From an uncultured Actinomycetes bacterium (GTDB lineage Bacteria; Actinomycetota; Actinomycetes; Nanopelagicales; Nanopelagicaceae), in the NCBI GenBank assembly GCA_903932695.1, contig CAIZGZ010000025.1, forward strand, positions 1 through 16,366: DNA of 16,366 nt, read 5' to 3'. A program made the position numbers and the translations under genes. Shown one piece after another: positions 7,205 to 14,192 of the stretch. A model generated the notes under the pieces. The model saw only the letters and a list, made by a program, of their open reading frames with translations. It had not been told where the DNA came from and did no database searches. How positions within the stretch are numbered: the stretch's first letter is position 1; every line of letters starts with the position of its first letter.

Positions 7205-7253
7205 GGGAGCGACAAACTCCACTTGATGTATCCGATAGTACAGGGTCGCTCCC
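7205..7253. repeat. 9-bp inverted repeat in the fabI-infC gap
   Basis: GGGAGCGAC (7205-7213) and GTCGCTCCC (7245-7253) are perfect inverted copies separated by 31 bases. The right arm runs into a perfect 10-bp palindrome, CCCCTAGGGG (7251-7260). Together they could fold as a large hairpin just downstream of the fabI stop. No T-run follows, so it is not a standard terminator. It may be part of an RNA leader or a protein site; the role is unknown. Confidence 0.5.
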
Positions 7254-7272
7254 CTAGGGGAGAAATCTGAGA

Positions 7273-8043
7273 TTAGCCGCCGATAGCATGGACGCCACCA
7301 TCCACGTGGATGATCTCGCCGGTGGTCATAGGGAACCAGTCGGAGAGAAGGGCTACCGCCCCTCGGGCAGCCGGGACTGGATCTTCGGCATCCCAAGCCA
7401 AAGGCGAGCGTGAATTCCAGACGTTCTCAAACTCATCAAAGCCGGGGATCGCCTTAGCAGCGATGGTCTTGAGCGGTCCGGCTGCGATCAAATTGACCCG
7501 AATCTTCTCTTTGCCGAGGTCGCGGGCGAGGTAGCGCGAAGCCGATTCCAGGCCAGCCTTCGCAACACCCATCCAGTCATATTTTGGCCAGGCTACGGTC
7601 GCATCAAAGGTCAAGCCCACAATGCTGGCGCCAGTATCCGGGAAGAGATCCTTGGTGGCCATTGCCAGCGACTTATACGAGAAGGTGGAGGTGTGAACCG
7701 CAATCGCAACATCTTCCCATGTGGTGTGCAGGAAGTTTCCACCAAGCGCAGCTTGGGGTGCAAAACCAATGGAGTGAACGACGCCATCGAGATGAGGGAC
7801 GTGCTTCTTAATCTCCCCTGCTAGCGCATCGAGTTGCTCCTGACTGGTGACATCGAGTTCGATCACTGGAGCAGGCTTTGGTAACCGTGTGGCGATACGT
7901 GTTGTGAGCGACAAGCTTCGACCGAAGCCGGTCAAAATGACATTAGCGCCCTCTTCTTGCGCGAGGCGCGCAATGTGAAAGGCGATCGAACCGTCGGTGA
8001 GTACACCTGTTACGAGAATATTCTTTCCTTGTAGAAGCGCCAT
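7273..8043 (-). CDS. fabI: Enoyl-ACP reductase (NADH), InhA/FabI type
   Basis: It carries out the last step of each fatty acid elongation round, reducing trans-2-enoyl-ACP. The 256 residues form one short-chain dehydrogenase domain of the FabI class: GVLTDGSIAFHIA (13-25), VVHSIGF (88-94), then Y155 and K162 in the Y-x6-K pair of YDWMGVAK, and the substrate loop GPLKTIAAKAIPGF. F146 sits where InhA has F149, and VHSIGF, LTGF and LLSDW are shared with mycobacterial InhA, so it is nearer InhA than the E. coli form. The serine equivalent to InhA S94 is present (S91). The ATG overlaps the fabG stop by one base (TAATG). The pair mirrors mabA-inhA. Confidence 0.96.
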   Translation of the reverse strand: MALLQGKNILVTGVLTDGSIAFHIARLAQEEGANVILTGFGRSLSLTTRIATRLPKPAPVIELDVTSQEQLDALAGEIKKHVPHLDGVVHSIGFAPQAALGGNFLHTTWEDVAIAVHTSTFSYKSLAMATKDLFPDTGASIVGLTFDATVAWPKYDWMGVAKAGLESASRYLARDLGKEKIRVNLIAAGPLKTIAAKAIPGFDEFENVWNSRSPLAWDAEDPVPAARGAVALLSDWFPMTTGEIIHVDGGVHAIGG

Positions 8044-8774
8044 TAGTGACCCATCCCCATTCCTCCGTCGACGGGGATTAACGCCCCGGTGATATAGCTT
8101 GCCTCGGGCGAGGCGATAAATTGAACAACTGATGCGATCTCTTCGGCGGAGCAGAATCGACCAAGTGGAATCTGACCAATGTACTTCTCGCGTAACGCAT
8201 CATTGAGAGTTGCGGTCATATCGGTCTCGACAAAGCCGGGTGCGATGACATTGAAGGTCAAACCACGAGAACCGTATTCACGGGCGAAAGCACGAGCCAT
8301 GCCGATGAGTCCGCTCTTGGTTGCCGCGTAGTTCACCTGTCCGGCCGAGCCCATCATTCCCACGACTGAACCAATGAAGATCACTCGTCCCGCACGCTTC
8401 TTCATCATCGGGCCAATCGCCTTTTGAGCTGAACGGAATGCGCCGGTGAGATTGGTATTTACGACATCTTGGAAATCAGATTCGCTCATCCGCATGGAGA
8501 GACCATCTTTAGTGATGCCGGCGTTGGCAACCAGCACATCAACTGGCCCATATTGTGATTCGATCTCTGTGAAGGCTCGATCAACGCTCGCTTGGTCCGT
8601 GACATCCATCTGGACGCCTACGAGCCCCTCGGGGGCTACCCCGGACCGATACGAGACAATCGCAAGGTCGCCTTCGTGGGCGAATGCGCGCGCAATCGCT
8701 AAACCGATCCCTCGATTTCCGCCCGTGATAAAGACCACTCTCGGCTTCTTTTCGGTCTCGTGCGCATTAGACAT
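8043..8774 (-). CDS. fabG: 3-oxoacyl-ACP reductase (NADPH), MabA-like
   Basis: It reduces 3-oxoacyl-ACP to 3-hydroxyacyl-ACP in fatty acid elongation, upstream of FabI in the same cycle. The 243 residues are a classical short-chain dehydrogenase: the cofactor loop TGGNRGIG (17-24), NAG at 84-86, and the catalytic tetrad N108, S136, Y149 and K153 (YAATK). The C-terminus VDGGMGMGH is typical of FabG. It is first in its transcript, divergent from the DUF3099 gene. No Shine-Dalgarno sequence precedes the ATG; a TANNNT hexamer six bases upstream suggests a leaderless message. Confidence 0.96.
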   Translation of the reverse strand: MSNAHETEKKPRVVFITGGNRGIGLAIARAFAHEGDLAIVSYRSGVAPEGLVGVQMDVTDQASVDRAFTEIESQYGPVDVLVANAGITKDGLSMRMSESDFQDVVNTNLTGAFRSAQKAIGPMMKKRAGRVIFIGSVVGMMGSAGQVNYAATKSGLIGMARAFAREYGSRGLTFNVIAPGFVETDMTATLNDALREKYIGQIPLGRFCSAEEIASVVQFIASPEASYITGALIPVDGGMGMGH

Positions 8775-8780
8775 GTGAGC

Positions 8781-8786
8781 AGATTA
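8781..8786 (-). promoter_or_regulatory. Candidate -10 box of a leaderless fabG promoter
   Basis: On the minus strand TAATCT is followed by six bases and then the fabG ATG, so transcription would start at or next to the A of the start codon. There is no ribosome binding site to compete with this reading. No good -35 was found. Confidence 0.5.
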
Positions 8787-8815
8787 ACCGTTACTGGCCC
8801 GTAGATAAAAGAGGC

Positions 8816-8832
8816 GCGAAGTCAGGCTTCGC
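8816..8832. repeat. Small hairpin between fabG and the DUF3099 gene
   Basis: GCGAAG and CTTCGC are perfect 6-bp inverted arms with a 5-base loop, in the 72-bp divergent gap. It may be an operator or chance; no regulator can be named. Confidence 0.3.
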
Positions 8833-8834
8833 TC

Positions 8835-8840
8835 TACGCT
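8835..8840 (+). promoter_or_regulatory. Candidate -10 box of a leaderless DUF3099 promoter
   Basis: TACGCT (TANNNT) is followed by six bases and then the ATG at 8847, the same geometry as at fabG and argC. No Shine-Dalgarno sequence is visible before this ATG. The hexamer is otherwise a poor match to TATAAT. Confidence 0.4.
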
Positions 8841-8846
8841 GGTCAC

Positions 8847-9170
8847 ATGGGAATTAAGCGGCAGGTTCAGAAGGGCAAGCTCTCTCCGATCTCCGCCACC
8901 TCGAGCGCAGTTCACTCGATCACCAGCGCCCAAGACGGTTTGGGGGTCGAGCAGAAGTCCCGTCAACGCGTCTACTTCATATCGATGATGATCAGGACTG
9001 CCTGCTTTGTATCTGCTGTAGCCCTACCCAACCCATATCGTTGGTTTGCTATTGCTGGAGCGGTCTTGCTCCCCTATGTCGCAGTAGTGATGGCCAACGC
9101 TGGTCGGGAAACTATTCGCAACACCACATCAACATTCATTACTAAAAAGAAGGCAATCTCCAATAACTAG
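8847..9170 (+). CDS. DUF3099-family small membrane protein
   Basis: A 107-residue protein of unknown function, recognised as DUF3099 by its pattern HSITSAQDGL (23-32), then a basic stretch and YFISMMIRTACF (43-54), and later GAVLLPYVAVVMANA (71-85). Two membrane spans are likely (about 41-60 and 66-84), with a polar N-terminal tail of 40 residues and a basic C-terminal tail (TKKKAISNN). The family is essentially actinobacterial, and I recall it beside fabG-fabI in other members, which hints at a link to membrane lipid, but that is inference. It is the only plus-strand gene. Its TAG overlaps the stop codon of the exporter gene coming the other way. Confidence 0.88.
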   Translation: MGIKRQVQKGKLSPISATSSAVHSITSAQDGLGVEQKSRQRVYFISMMIRTACFVSAVALPNPYRWFAIAGAVLLPYVAVVMANAGRETIRNTTSTFITKKKAISNN

Positions 9171-11056
9171 TCTCGTTGTGCGCCTAATACCTGTCGTTGA
9201 TAGAGGTCGAAGTACAAACCTTGACGGCTGACTAGCTCAGCGTGACGCCCAATCTCAACGACTCTGCCTTTCTCTATGACGACGATCTGATCCGCGCTCT
9301 GAATTGTTGAGAGACGATGCGCGATCACGATGCTGGTTCGACCTTGGAGCGCTTTTTCCAACGCTGCTTGAACCAACGCCTCATTCTCTGAATCTAAATG
9401 TGCAGTCGCTTCATCCAAAATCACAATACTTGGAGATTTCAACAGGAGTCGAGCGATGGCTAACCGCTGTTTCTCACCACCGCTTAATCGATGGCCGCGC
9501 TCACCGACCACAGTCTCTAATCCATTAGGAAGGCCACTAATAAAATCCCAAATTTGCGCTGAACGACAGGCGTCGATCAACTCTTGGTCGGTTGCTTCTG
9601 TTCGCGCATATTTCAAGTTCGCAGCAATCGTGTCATGGAACATATGTGAGTCCTGCGTAACCACGCCAATATGTTCGCGAAGCGATGCGAGCTCGTAGCG
9701 GCGAATATCGACGTCGTTAATTTCAATTGATCCAGATGTGACGTCATACAGTCTCGGCAACAACGCAGAGATTGTGCTCTTACCAGCACCAGAAGGTCCC
9801 ACGATCGCAGTAAAACTTCCCGGGGCGCAGGTAAAGGAGATATCACTAAGTACCACGCCTGAGTCGACCATCTCTTTTTTGGCAGCCAATTCGAGTGAAG
9901 CGAGTGAGATCTCTTCCGCCTTCGGGTACGAGAAGGTGACGTGATTGAATTTCACGGTGGGGATCTCCGTGCTCACAGCAATCGCATCGGGTGCGCTTGA
10001 AACCATGGGTTCTAGATCTAAAACCTCAAAAACGCGCTCAAACGAGACGAGCGCAGTCATCACATCTACGCGTACATTCGAAAGCGATGTAAGGGGGCCA
10101 TAGAGCCGTGCCAACAGAGTGGTTATTGCCAAGAGCGAGCCAACTGTAATTGCTCCCGAAATCGCTAAGTGACCGCCGATTCCATATGCAATCGCCGTAG
10201 CGATAGCCGCAACGGATGTAATAGCGAGGAAGAAGATGCGATTGAGCATCGCTACCTCAATCCCAATATCAGCTACCCGACGTGCCTTGTTCCGAAACGT
10301 CTCTCGCTCTTTCTTAGGTTTTCCATAGAGAGTGACAAGTAGTGCACCGGAGACATTAAAACGTTCCGTCATCGTAGAAGACATCTCAGCGTTGAGGTTA
10401 AAGGAGTCTCGTGTGAGGTTAGCGATTTTCTGACCAACCCATTTGGTTGGGATGAGGAAGACAGGAAGGAGTGCAAAGGCCAGCACCGTGATCTGCCATG
10501 AGAGAGTGAACATCGCGCCAGCAACAAGGCCAAGCGTCAGGATATTGCTCAACACACTTGAGAGCGTATTGGTAAATGCGTTCTGTGCGCCGATCACATC
10601 TGAGTTAATACGCGAGATAAGCGCACCGGTCTGAGTGCGCGTAAAGAAGGCAATCGATTGCTTTTGAACGTGCTCAAAGACGCGAGAGCGCATCTCGTAG
10701 ATCAGCCCCTCCCCGATCCGCGCAGAGAACCAGCGGCCAGCGAGATTGACCGCCATATCAATAACTGCGAGCAAACCTACGAGAAGCGCGAAGAGCGTCA
10801 CGACACGCGCCTTGCGTGGGATCACCCCTTGATCGATCAGAGCCTTGAGTATCAACGGTGATGCAACGGTAAGAAGGGCGTCAATAACCACTGTCACCAG
10901 GAAAATTGCGAGGTAGAGCTTGAAGGGGCGAGCAAATTCCCAAATTCGGCGCAGCGTCCCCGGCTTGAGCTTTGCATCCTTCACAGATTGATCGCGAGTG
11001 AGGGAACGTAGCGCGGCATGGTTTCCGCCACCACCGCCGGCGGCTCTCATAGACAT
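9167..11056 (-). CDS. ABC transporter, fused permease and ATPase (exporter type)
   Basis: A half-transporter of 629 residues in the MsbA/multidrug exporter family, which must dimerise in the cell membrane. A Gly-rich N-terminus (GGGGGN at 7-12) precedes a six-helix membrane domain (about 45-330). The ATPase shows an A-loop tyrosine in FSYP (Y377), Walker A GPSGAGKST (420-428), Q-loop VTQDS (466-470), signature LSGGEKQR (524-531), Walker B with catalytic E549 in VILDEA, and the switch H580. All catalytic residues are intact, so a homodimer is possible. About 20 extra residues separate the A-loop strand from VLSDISF (about 379-400), starting EEISLASLEL; I recall a similar insert in Streptomyces relatives. 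An ATG two codons in (11050) is an alternative start. The substrate is unknown. It follows sufT by 31 bp and may share its transcript. Confidence 0.93.
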   Translation of the reverse strand: MSMRAAGGGGGNHAALRSLTRDQSVKDAKLKPGTLRRIWEFARPFKLYLAIFLVTVVIDALLTVASPLILKALIDQGVIPRKARVVTLFALLVGLLAVIDMAVNLAGRWFSARIGEGLIYEMRSRVFEHVQKQSIAFFTRTQTGALISRINSDVIGAQNAFTNTLSSVLSNILTLGLVAGAMFTLSWQITVLAFALLPVFLIPTKWVGQKIANLTRDSFNLNAEMSSTMTERFNVSGALLVTLYGKPKKERETFRNKARRVADIGIEVAMLNRIFFLAITSVAAIATAIAYGIGGHLAISGAITVGSLLAITTLLARLYGPLTSLSNVRVDVMTALVSFERVFEVLDLEPMVSSAPDAIAVSTEIPTVKFNHVTFSYPKAEEISLASLELAAKKEMVDSGVVLSDISFTCAPGSFTAIVGPSGAGKSTISALLPRLYDVTSGSIEINDVDIRRYELASLREHIGVVTQDSHMFHDTIAANLKYARTEATDQELIDACRSAQIWDFISGLPNGLETVVGERGHRLSGGEKQRLAIARLLLKSPSIVILDEATAHLDSENEALVQAALEKALQGRTSIVIAHRLSTIQSADQIVVIEKGRVVEIGRHAELVSRQGLYFDLYQRQVLGAQRD

Positions 11057-11087
11057 CGGTCGCTCGCTAACCTAAGGCGAGTGATGA

Positions 11088-11408
11088 TCAGACGGTAAAA
11101 CCGATAGCGCGAAGTTGCTCGCGGCCATCGTCGGTGATTTTATCTGGACCCCAAGGTGGCATCCATACCCAATTGATATGAACATCGCTCGTGATATTCG
11201 AAAGCACGGTGCGGGCCTGATCCTCAATGACATCCTGAAGTGGGCATGCAGCAGAGGTAAGCGTCATCTGAAGAACGGCAATATTGCCCTCTTCTACGCT
11301 CATGTCATAGATCAAACCGAGATCCACCACATTGATGCCAAGTTCCGGATCAATGACATCTTTGAGCGCCTCTGTCACCTGATCGATCGTTGCGAGCTCT
11401 TCACTCAT
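11088..11408 (-). CDS. sufT: SufT-like Fe-S assembly protein (DUF59/MIP18)
   Basis: A small cytoplasmic accessory factor for maturation of Fe-S proteins. From the start chosen here it has 106 residues: VIDPELGINVVDLGLIYD (18-35), TLTSAACPLQ with the conserved C55, and the C-terminal WMPPWGPDKITDDGREQLRAIG, all hallmarks of the family. The open frame reaches an ATG ten codons upstream at 11438, but GGGGAG lies seven bases before the ATG at 11408, so the shorter form is preferred. It then overlaps the sufU end by 8 bp. Its place at the end of the suf operon is standard for Actinobacteria. Confidence 0.93.
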   Translation of the reverse strand: MSEELATIDQVTEALKDVIDPELGINVVDLGLIYDMSVEEGNIAVLQMTLTSAACPLQDVIEDQARTVLSNITSDVHINWVWMPPWGPDKITDDGREQLRAIGFTV

Positions 11409-11856
11409 TAACTTCTCCCCTTGCTTGAATTGCTGCATCTTTAAAAGCCATCCAGCCCAACAGAGCGCACTTTACGCGAGCTGGGAACTTCGAGACACCT
11501 GCTAGCGAGATGGCGTCCTCGAGGACTTCCTCATCTCCGCTCTCGCTCCCCTTGCTCCCCATGAGCGCTGAAAATTGATCGAGAATCTCAAACGCCTCTG
11601 GCAGCTCTTTTCCGACTACAAGATCGCTCATCATGGAGGTACTGGCCTGTGAAATGGAACAACCGACCCCATCCCAGGTTAAGTCGGTTACGTTCTCACC
11701 AGTAAGCGTCAGCGTTAACGTGACTTCATCGCCACAACTCGGGTTGACGTGATGGACCTTGAGAGTGCCGGCGGGAAGATCGGCCAGCGCACCTTTATGG
11801 TGAGGATTTTTGTAGTGATCAAGAATCACTTGTTGATAGAGCGCATCGAGTTCCAT
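11401..11856 (-). CDS. sufU: SufU, sulfur-transfer protein of the SUF system
   Basis: It accepts sulfur from the SufS cysteine desulfurase through a zinc-bound site and passes it to the SufBCD scaffold. The 151 residues include the zinc/cysteine ligands C41 and D43 in NPSCGDE, C66 in GVGCSIS and C130 in RVKCALLGW. A 15-20 residue insert between the second and third cysteines (around GSKGSESGDEEV, 100-111) separates SufU from IscU. Its ATG abuts the sufS stop with no gap (TAAATG), implying coupled translation with its partner enzyme. Confidence 0.96.
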   Translation of the reverse strand: MELDALYQQVILDHYKNPHHKGALADLPAGTLKVHHVNPSCGDEVTLTLTLTGENVTDLTWDGVGCSISQASTSMMSDLVVGKELPEAFEILDQFSALMGSKGSESGDEEVLEDAISLAGVSKFPARVKCALLGWMAFKDAAIQARGEVNE

Positions 11857-13113
11857 TTAGCGTTTCCTAAAATAATCGCGAGCTGCCGTGACCGACTCAA
11901 GCAAGATCTCAACATCTGTCATATCGTTATAGAGATAGAACGATGCCCTCGTGGTACCAAGTACGCCGAGTTTGCGAATAAGTGGCCAAGCACAGTGGTG
12001 TCCGGTGCGGACCGCGACGCCATATTGGTCCATTACTTGACCAACATCATGCGGGTGCAACTCATCCACAACGAACGAAATTACGCCGCCACGATTTTCC
12101 AAACCCTGAGGCCCAAGGACTCGAACTCCATCAATAGCTTTTAAGCCAGCGAGAGCGGCCTCGGTCAGCGAAAGCTCCCATGCGTGAATATTTTCCAGAC
12201 CAACGTCAGAAAGGTATCTAAGGCCGGCGGCTAAGCCAACCGCCTGGGCCATATTGGGAACACCGGCTTCAAAACGCTTAGGTACATCGGCCCAGGTAGC
12301 TGATGTCATCGTGACGCTCTCGATCATCGAGCCGCCGAAGAGCATTGGTTCTAGCCCGGCAAGAATTTCGCCACGCCCCCACAGGACGCCAACGCCGGTT
12401 GGTCCGAGGGCTTTATGCCCTGAGAAGGCGAGGAAATCTACGCCGAGTTCGCGTGGCGATACCGGCATGTGAGGAACAGATTGGCAGGCATCGAGTACGA
12501 AGAGCGCTCCTACTGCATGCGCCGCAGCGACAAGTGGCGCAATCTCTGGGATCGAGCCCAAAACATTTGATTGATGGGTGATCGCAACAATCTTGCAGCG
12601 ATCGGTGATGATCGATGAGATATCCGAAAGATCGAGCGAACCATCTTCTCGCGCGCTAAACCATTTGATGGTCGCCCCAGTGCGTTGGGCTAATTGTTGC
12701 CACGGGATGAGATTGGCGTGGTGTTCTAGTTCAGAGAGAACAATTTCATCCCCCGCTTTGAGATGAAATTCGCTACGAGAGTTACCAAAGGCGTAAGCAA
12801 GTATGTTGAGCGATTCGGTGGCGCTTTTGGTAAAAATAATTTCGTTTGAATCTACGCCGAGGAAGGCTGCAACTTCTGAGCGTGCGCCATCAAATGCTTC
12901 GCTGGCTCGTTCTGCTAAGAGGTAACTGCCTCGATGCACCGCTGCGTTATTTTTGAAGTAGAAGTTTGATTCCGCTTCGATCACGCTTCGTGGTTTCTGA
13001 GAAGTCGCTCCACTATCGAGAAAAACGAGTCTCCGACCACCGCGCATCGGCTCACCAAAGATTGGAAAGTCGGCGCGGATGGCGGTGACATCAAGTGGAG
13101 TATGGGTTCTCAT
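11857..13113 (-). CDS. sufS: Cysteine desulfurase SufS
   Basis: A PLP enzyme that takes sulfur from L-cysteine as a persulfide, leaving alanine. The 418 residues match group II desulfurases: the N-terminal FLDSGATSQKP (31-41), SELEHHANLIPW with H131/H132, the PLP lysine K234 in SGHKALGPTG, and the catalytic C374 in RTGHHCAWPL. The SGHK and short catalytic-loop form distinguish SufS from IscS. It lies 12 bp after sufC; the ribosome binding site is poor. The final residues (RDYFRKR) are ordinary. Confidence 0.97.
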   Translation of the reverse strand: MRTHTPLDVTAIRADFPIFGEPMRGGRRLVFLDSGATSQKPRSVIEAESNFYFKNNAAVHRGSYLLAERASEAFDGARSEVAAFLGVDSNEIIFTKSATESLNILAYAFGNSRSEFHLKAGDEIVLSELEHHANLIPWQQLAQRTGATIKWFSAREDGSLDLSDISSIITDRCKIVAITHQSNVLGSIPEIAPLVAAAHAVGALFVLDACQSVPHMPVSPRELGVDFLAFSGHKALGPTGVGVLWGRGEILAGLEPMLFGGSMIESVTMTSATWADVPKRFEAGVPNMAQAVGLAAGLRYLSDVGLENIHAWELSLTEAALAGLKAIDGVRVLGPQGLENRGGVISFVVDELHPHDVGQVMDQYGVAVRTGHHCAWPLIRKLGVLGTTRASFYLYNDMTDVEILLESVTAARDYFRKR

Positions 13114-13125
13114 CAGAGTTAATTT

Positions 13126-13878
13126 CTACGCTGGGAGATATTCTGCGTAGCCATTTTCTTCGAGCTTCGTTGCAAGCTCTGGGCCACCTTCTTCAACAAT
13201 GCGTCCACCAGCGAAGACGTGTACGAAATCTGGCTGGATGTAGCGAAGGATGCGCGTGTAGTGCGTGATGAGCATGATGCCAAGATTCTCACGATCTTTC
13301 ACGCGGTTCACACCCTCAGAGACGATACGTAGCGCATCGACATCAAGGCCGGAGTCGGTCTCATCCAAGATCGCAATCTTCGGCTTGAGCAGCTCCATCT
13401 GCAAAATCTCATGACGCTTCTTCTCACCGCCAGAGAAACCTTCATTGACGTTACGTTCTGCGAAGGCTGGGTCCATGCTCAACTCAGACATCGCGCTCTT
13501 GACTTCTCCGACCCAGGTACGAATCTTTGGAGCTTCACCACGCATTGCAGTCACTGCCGTGCGAAGGAAATTCGAGACAGAGACGCCGGGAACTTCGACC
13601 GGGTATTGCATCGCAAGAAAGAGTCCGGCCTTTGCGCGCTCATCTACCGACATCTCAAGCACGTCGACGCCATCGAGGGTGACCGATCCGCTTGTGATCG
13701 TGTATTTCGGATGCCCAGCGATGGAATAGGCGAGAGTTGATTTCCCTGAACCGTTTGGCCCCATGATTGCATGTGTCTCACCGCTATTAATGGTGAGATC
13801 AACACCTTTGAGGATCTCTTTTGAACCTTCTTCAGTGATCACGCTGACATGGAGATCCTTGATGATTAATGTGCTCAT
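13126..13878 (-). CDS. sufC: SufC, ATPase of the SufBCD scaffold
   Basis: A soluble ABC-type ATPase that drives shape change in SufB-SufD during cluster assembly; it is not a transporter. Among 250 residues are Walker A GPNGSGKST (40-48), Q91 in AMQYP, signature FSGGEKKR (148-155), Walker B AILDETDSGLD (169-179) and H206 in LITHYTR. ETDSGLD in place of the exporter EATSALD form is a SufC trait. Its ATG overlaps the preceding ferredoxin stop by one base. Confidence 0.97.
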   Translation of the reverse strand: MSTLIIKDLHVSVITEEGSKEILKGVDLTINSGETHAIMGPNGSGKSTLAYSIAGHPKYTITSGSVTLDGVDVLEMSVDERAKAGLFLAMQYPVEVPGVSVSNFLRTAVTAMRGEAPKIRTWVGEVKSAMSELSMDPAFAERNVNEGFSGGEKKRHEILQMELLKPKIAILDETDSGLDVDALRIVSEGVNRVKDRENLGIMLITHYTRILRYIQPDFVHVFAGGRIVEEGGPELATKLEENGYAEYLPA

Positions 13879-14192
13879 TATTTTCCACTCTCTTCTGTGT
13901 TCGCTGAAATGGTCACGACGTCGTCATTACGTTCAACATGAAATACCTGTAGGGGTGAACTCGCTGGTGGTGTGAGCGCTGAACCGGTGCGTAGATCGAA
14001 CTCGGCACCGTGCAACCAACACTCAATTTTGTAGTCGCTGATCTCTCCCTCGGAGAGCATCGCATCGGCATGGGTGCAGAGATCTGAGACCGCAAAGACC
14101 TCATCCCCCACACGTGCTACACAGACCTTTACGCCATCGAGATCGACCTGGCGTGGCTTTCCTGGAGTTAGAGAACTAAATGAGAGTTCCAT
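13878..14192 (-). CDS. Rieske-type [2Fe-2S] ferredoxin of the suf operon
   Basis: A 104-residue soluble protein with one Rieske domain. The ligands are C39 and H41 (CTHADAMLSEG) and C58 and H61 (CWLHGAEFD), the C-x-H...C-x2-H pattern. The linker after CTH is like the dioxygenase ferredoxins, so databases call it a non-heme iron oxygenase ferredoxin subunit; no oxygenase is nearby. Located between sufD and sufC with one-base overlaps on both sides, it more likely supplies electrons for, or receives, a cluster in the SUF system. That role is inference from position, which is conserved in Actinobacteria. Confidence 0.93.
   Translation of the reverse strand: MELSFSSLTPGKPRQVDLDGVKVCVARVGDEVFAVSDLCTHADAMLSEGEISDYKIECWLHGAEFDLRTGSALTPPASSPLQVFHVERNDDVVTISANTEESGK

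Larger units (their letters stand above)
7096..7272 (-). other. 177-bp non-coding gap holding the infC leader or promoter
   Basis: This is the longest gap on the minus strand. From the fabI end it holds the 9-bp inverted repeat, the hairpin with T-tract, and then a weak promoter candidate: TTGCGC, 18 bases, TAGTAA (on the minus strand, ending about 23 bases before the infC ATC). If that promoter is real, the hairpin would end the upstream transcript and infC would start afresh. The frame of infC remains open through part of it, but the translation does not resemble IF-3. Confidence 0.45.

Noticed and set aside
7096..7215. 40-codon N-terminal extension of IF-3 to the ATG at 7215
   Set aside because: The sequence is unlike IF-3, crosses the hairpin and T-tract, and has no ribosome binding site, while the ATC has one at ideal spacing.
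8784..8966. 60-codon minus-strand frame opposite the DUF3099 start
   Set aside because: No homology; it overlaps the better supported DUF3099 gene and the divergent promoter region.
11063..11081. Inverted repeat CTCGC/GCGAG between sufT and the exporter, possible terminator
   Set aside because: Only a 5-bp stem with a 9-base loop and no T-run on the minus strand; too weak to call.
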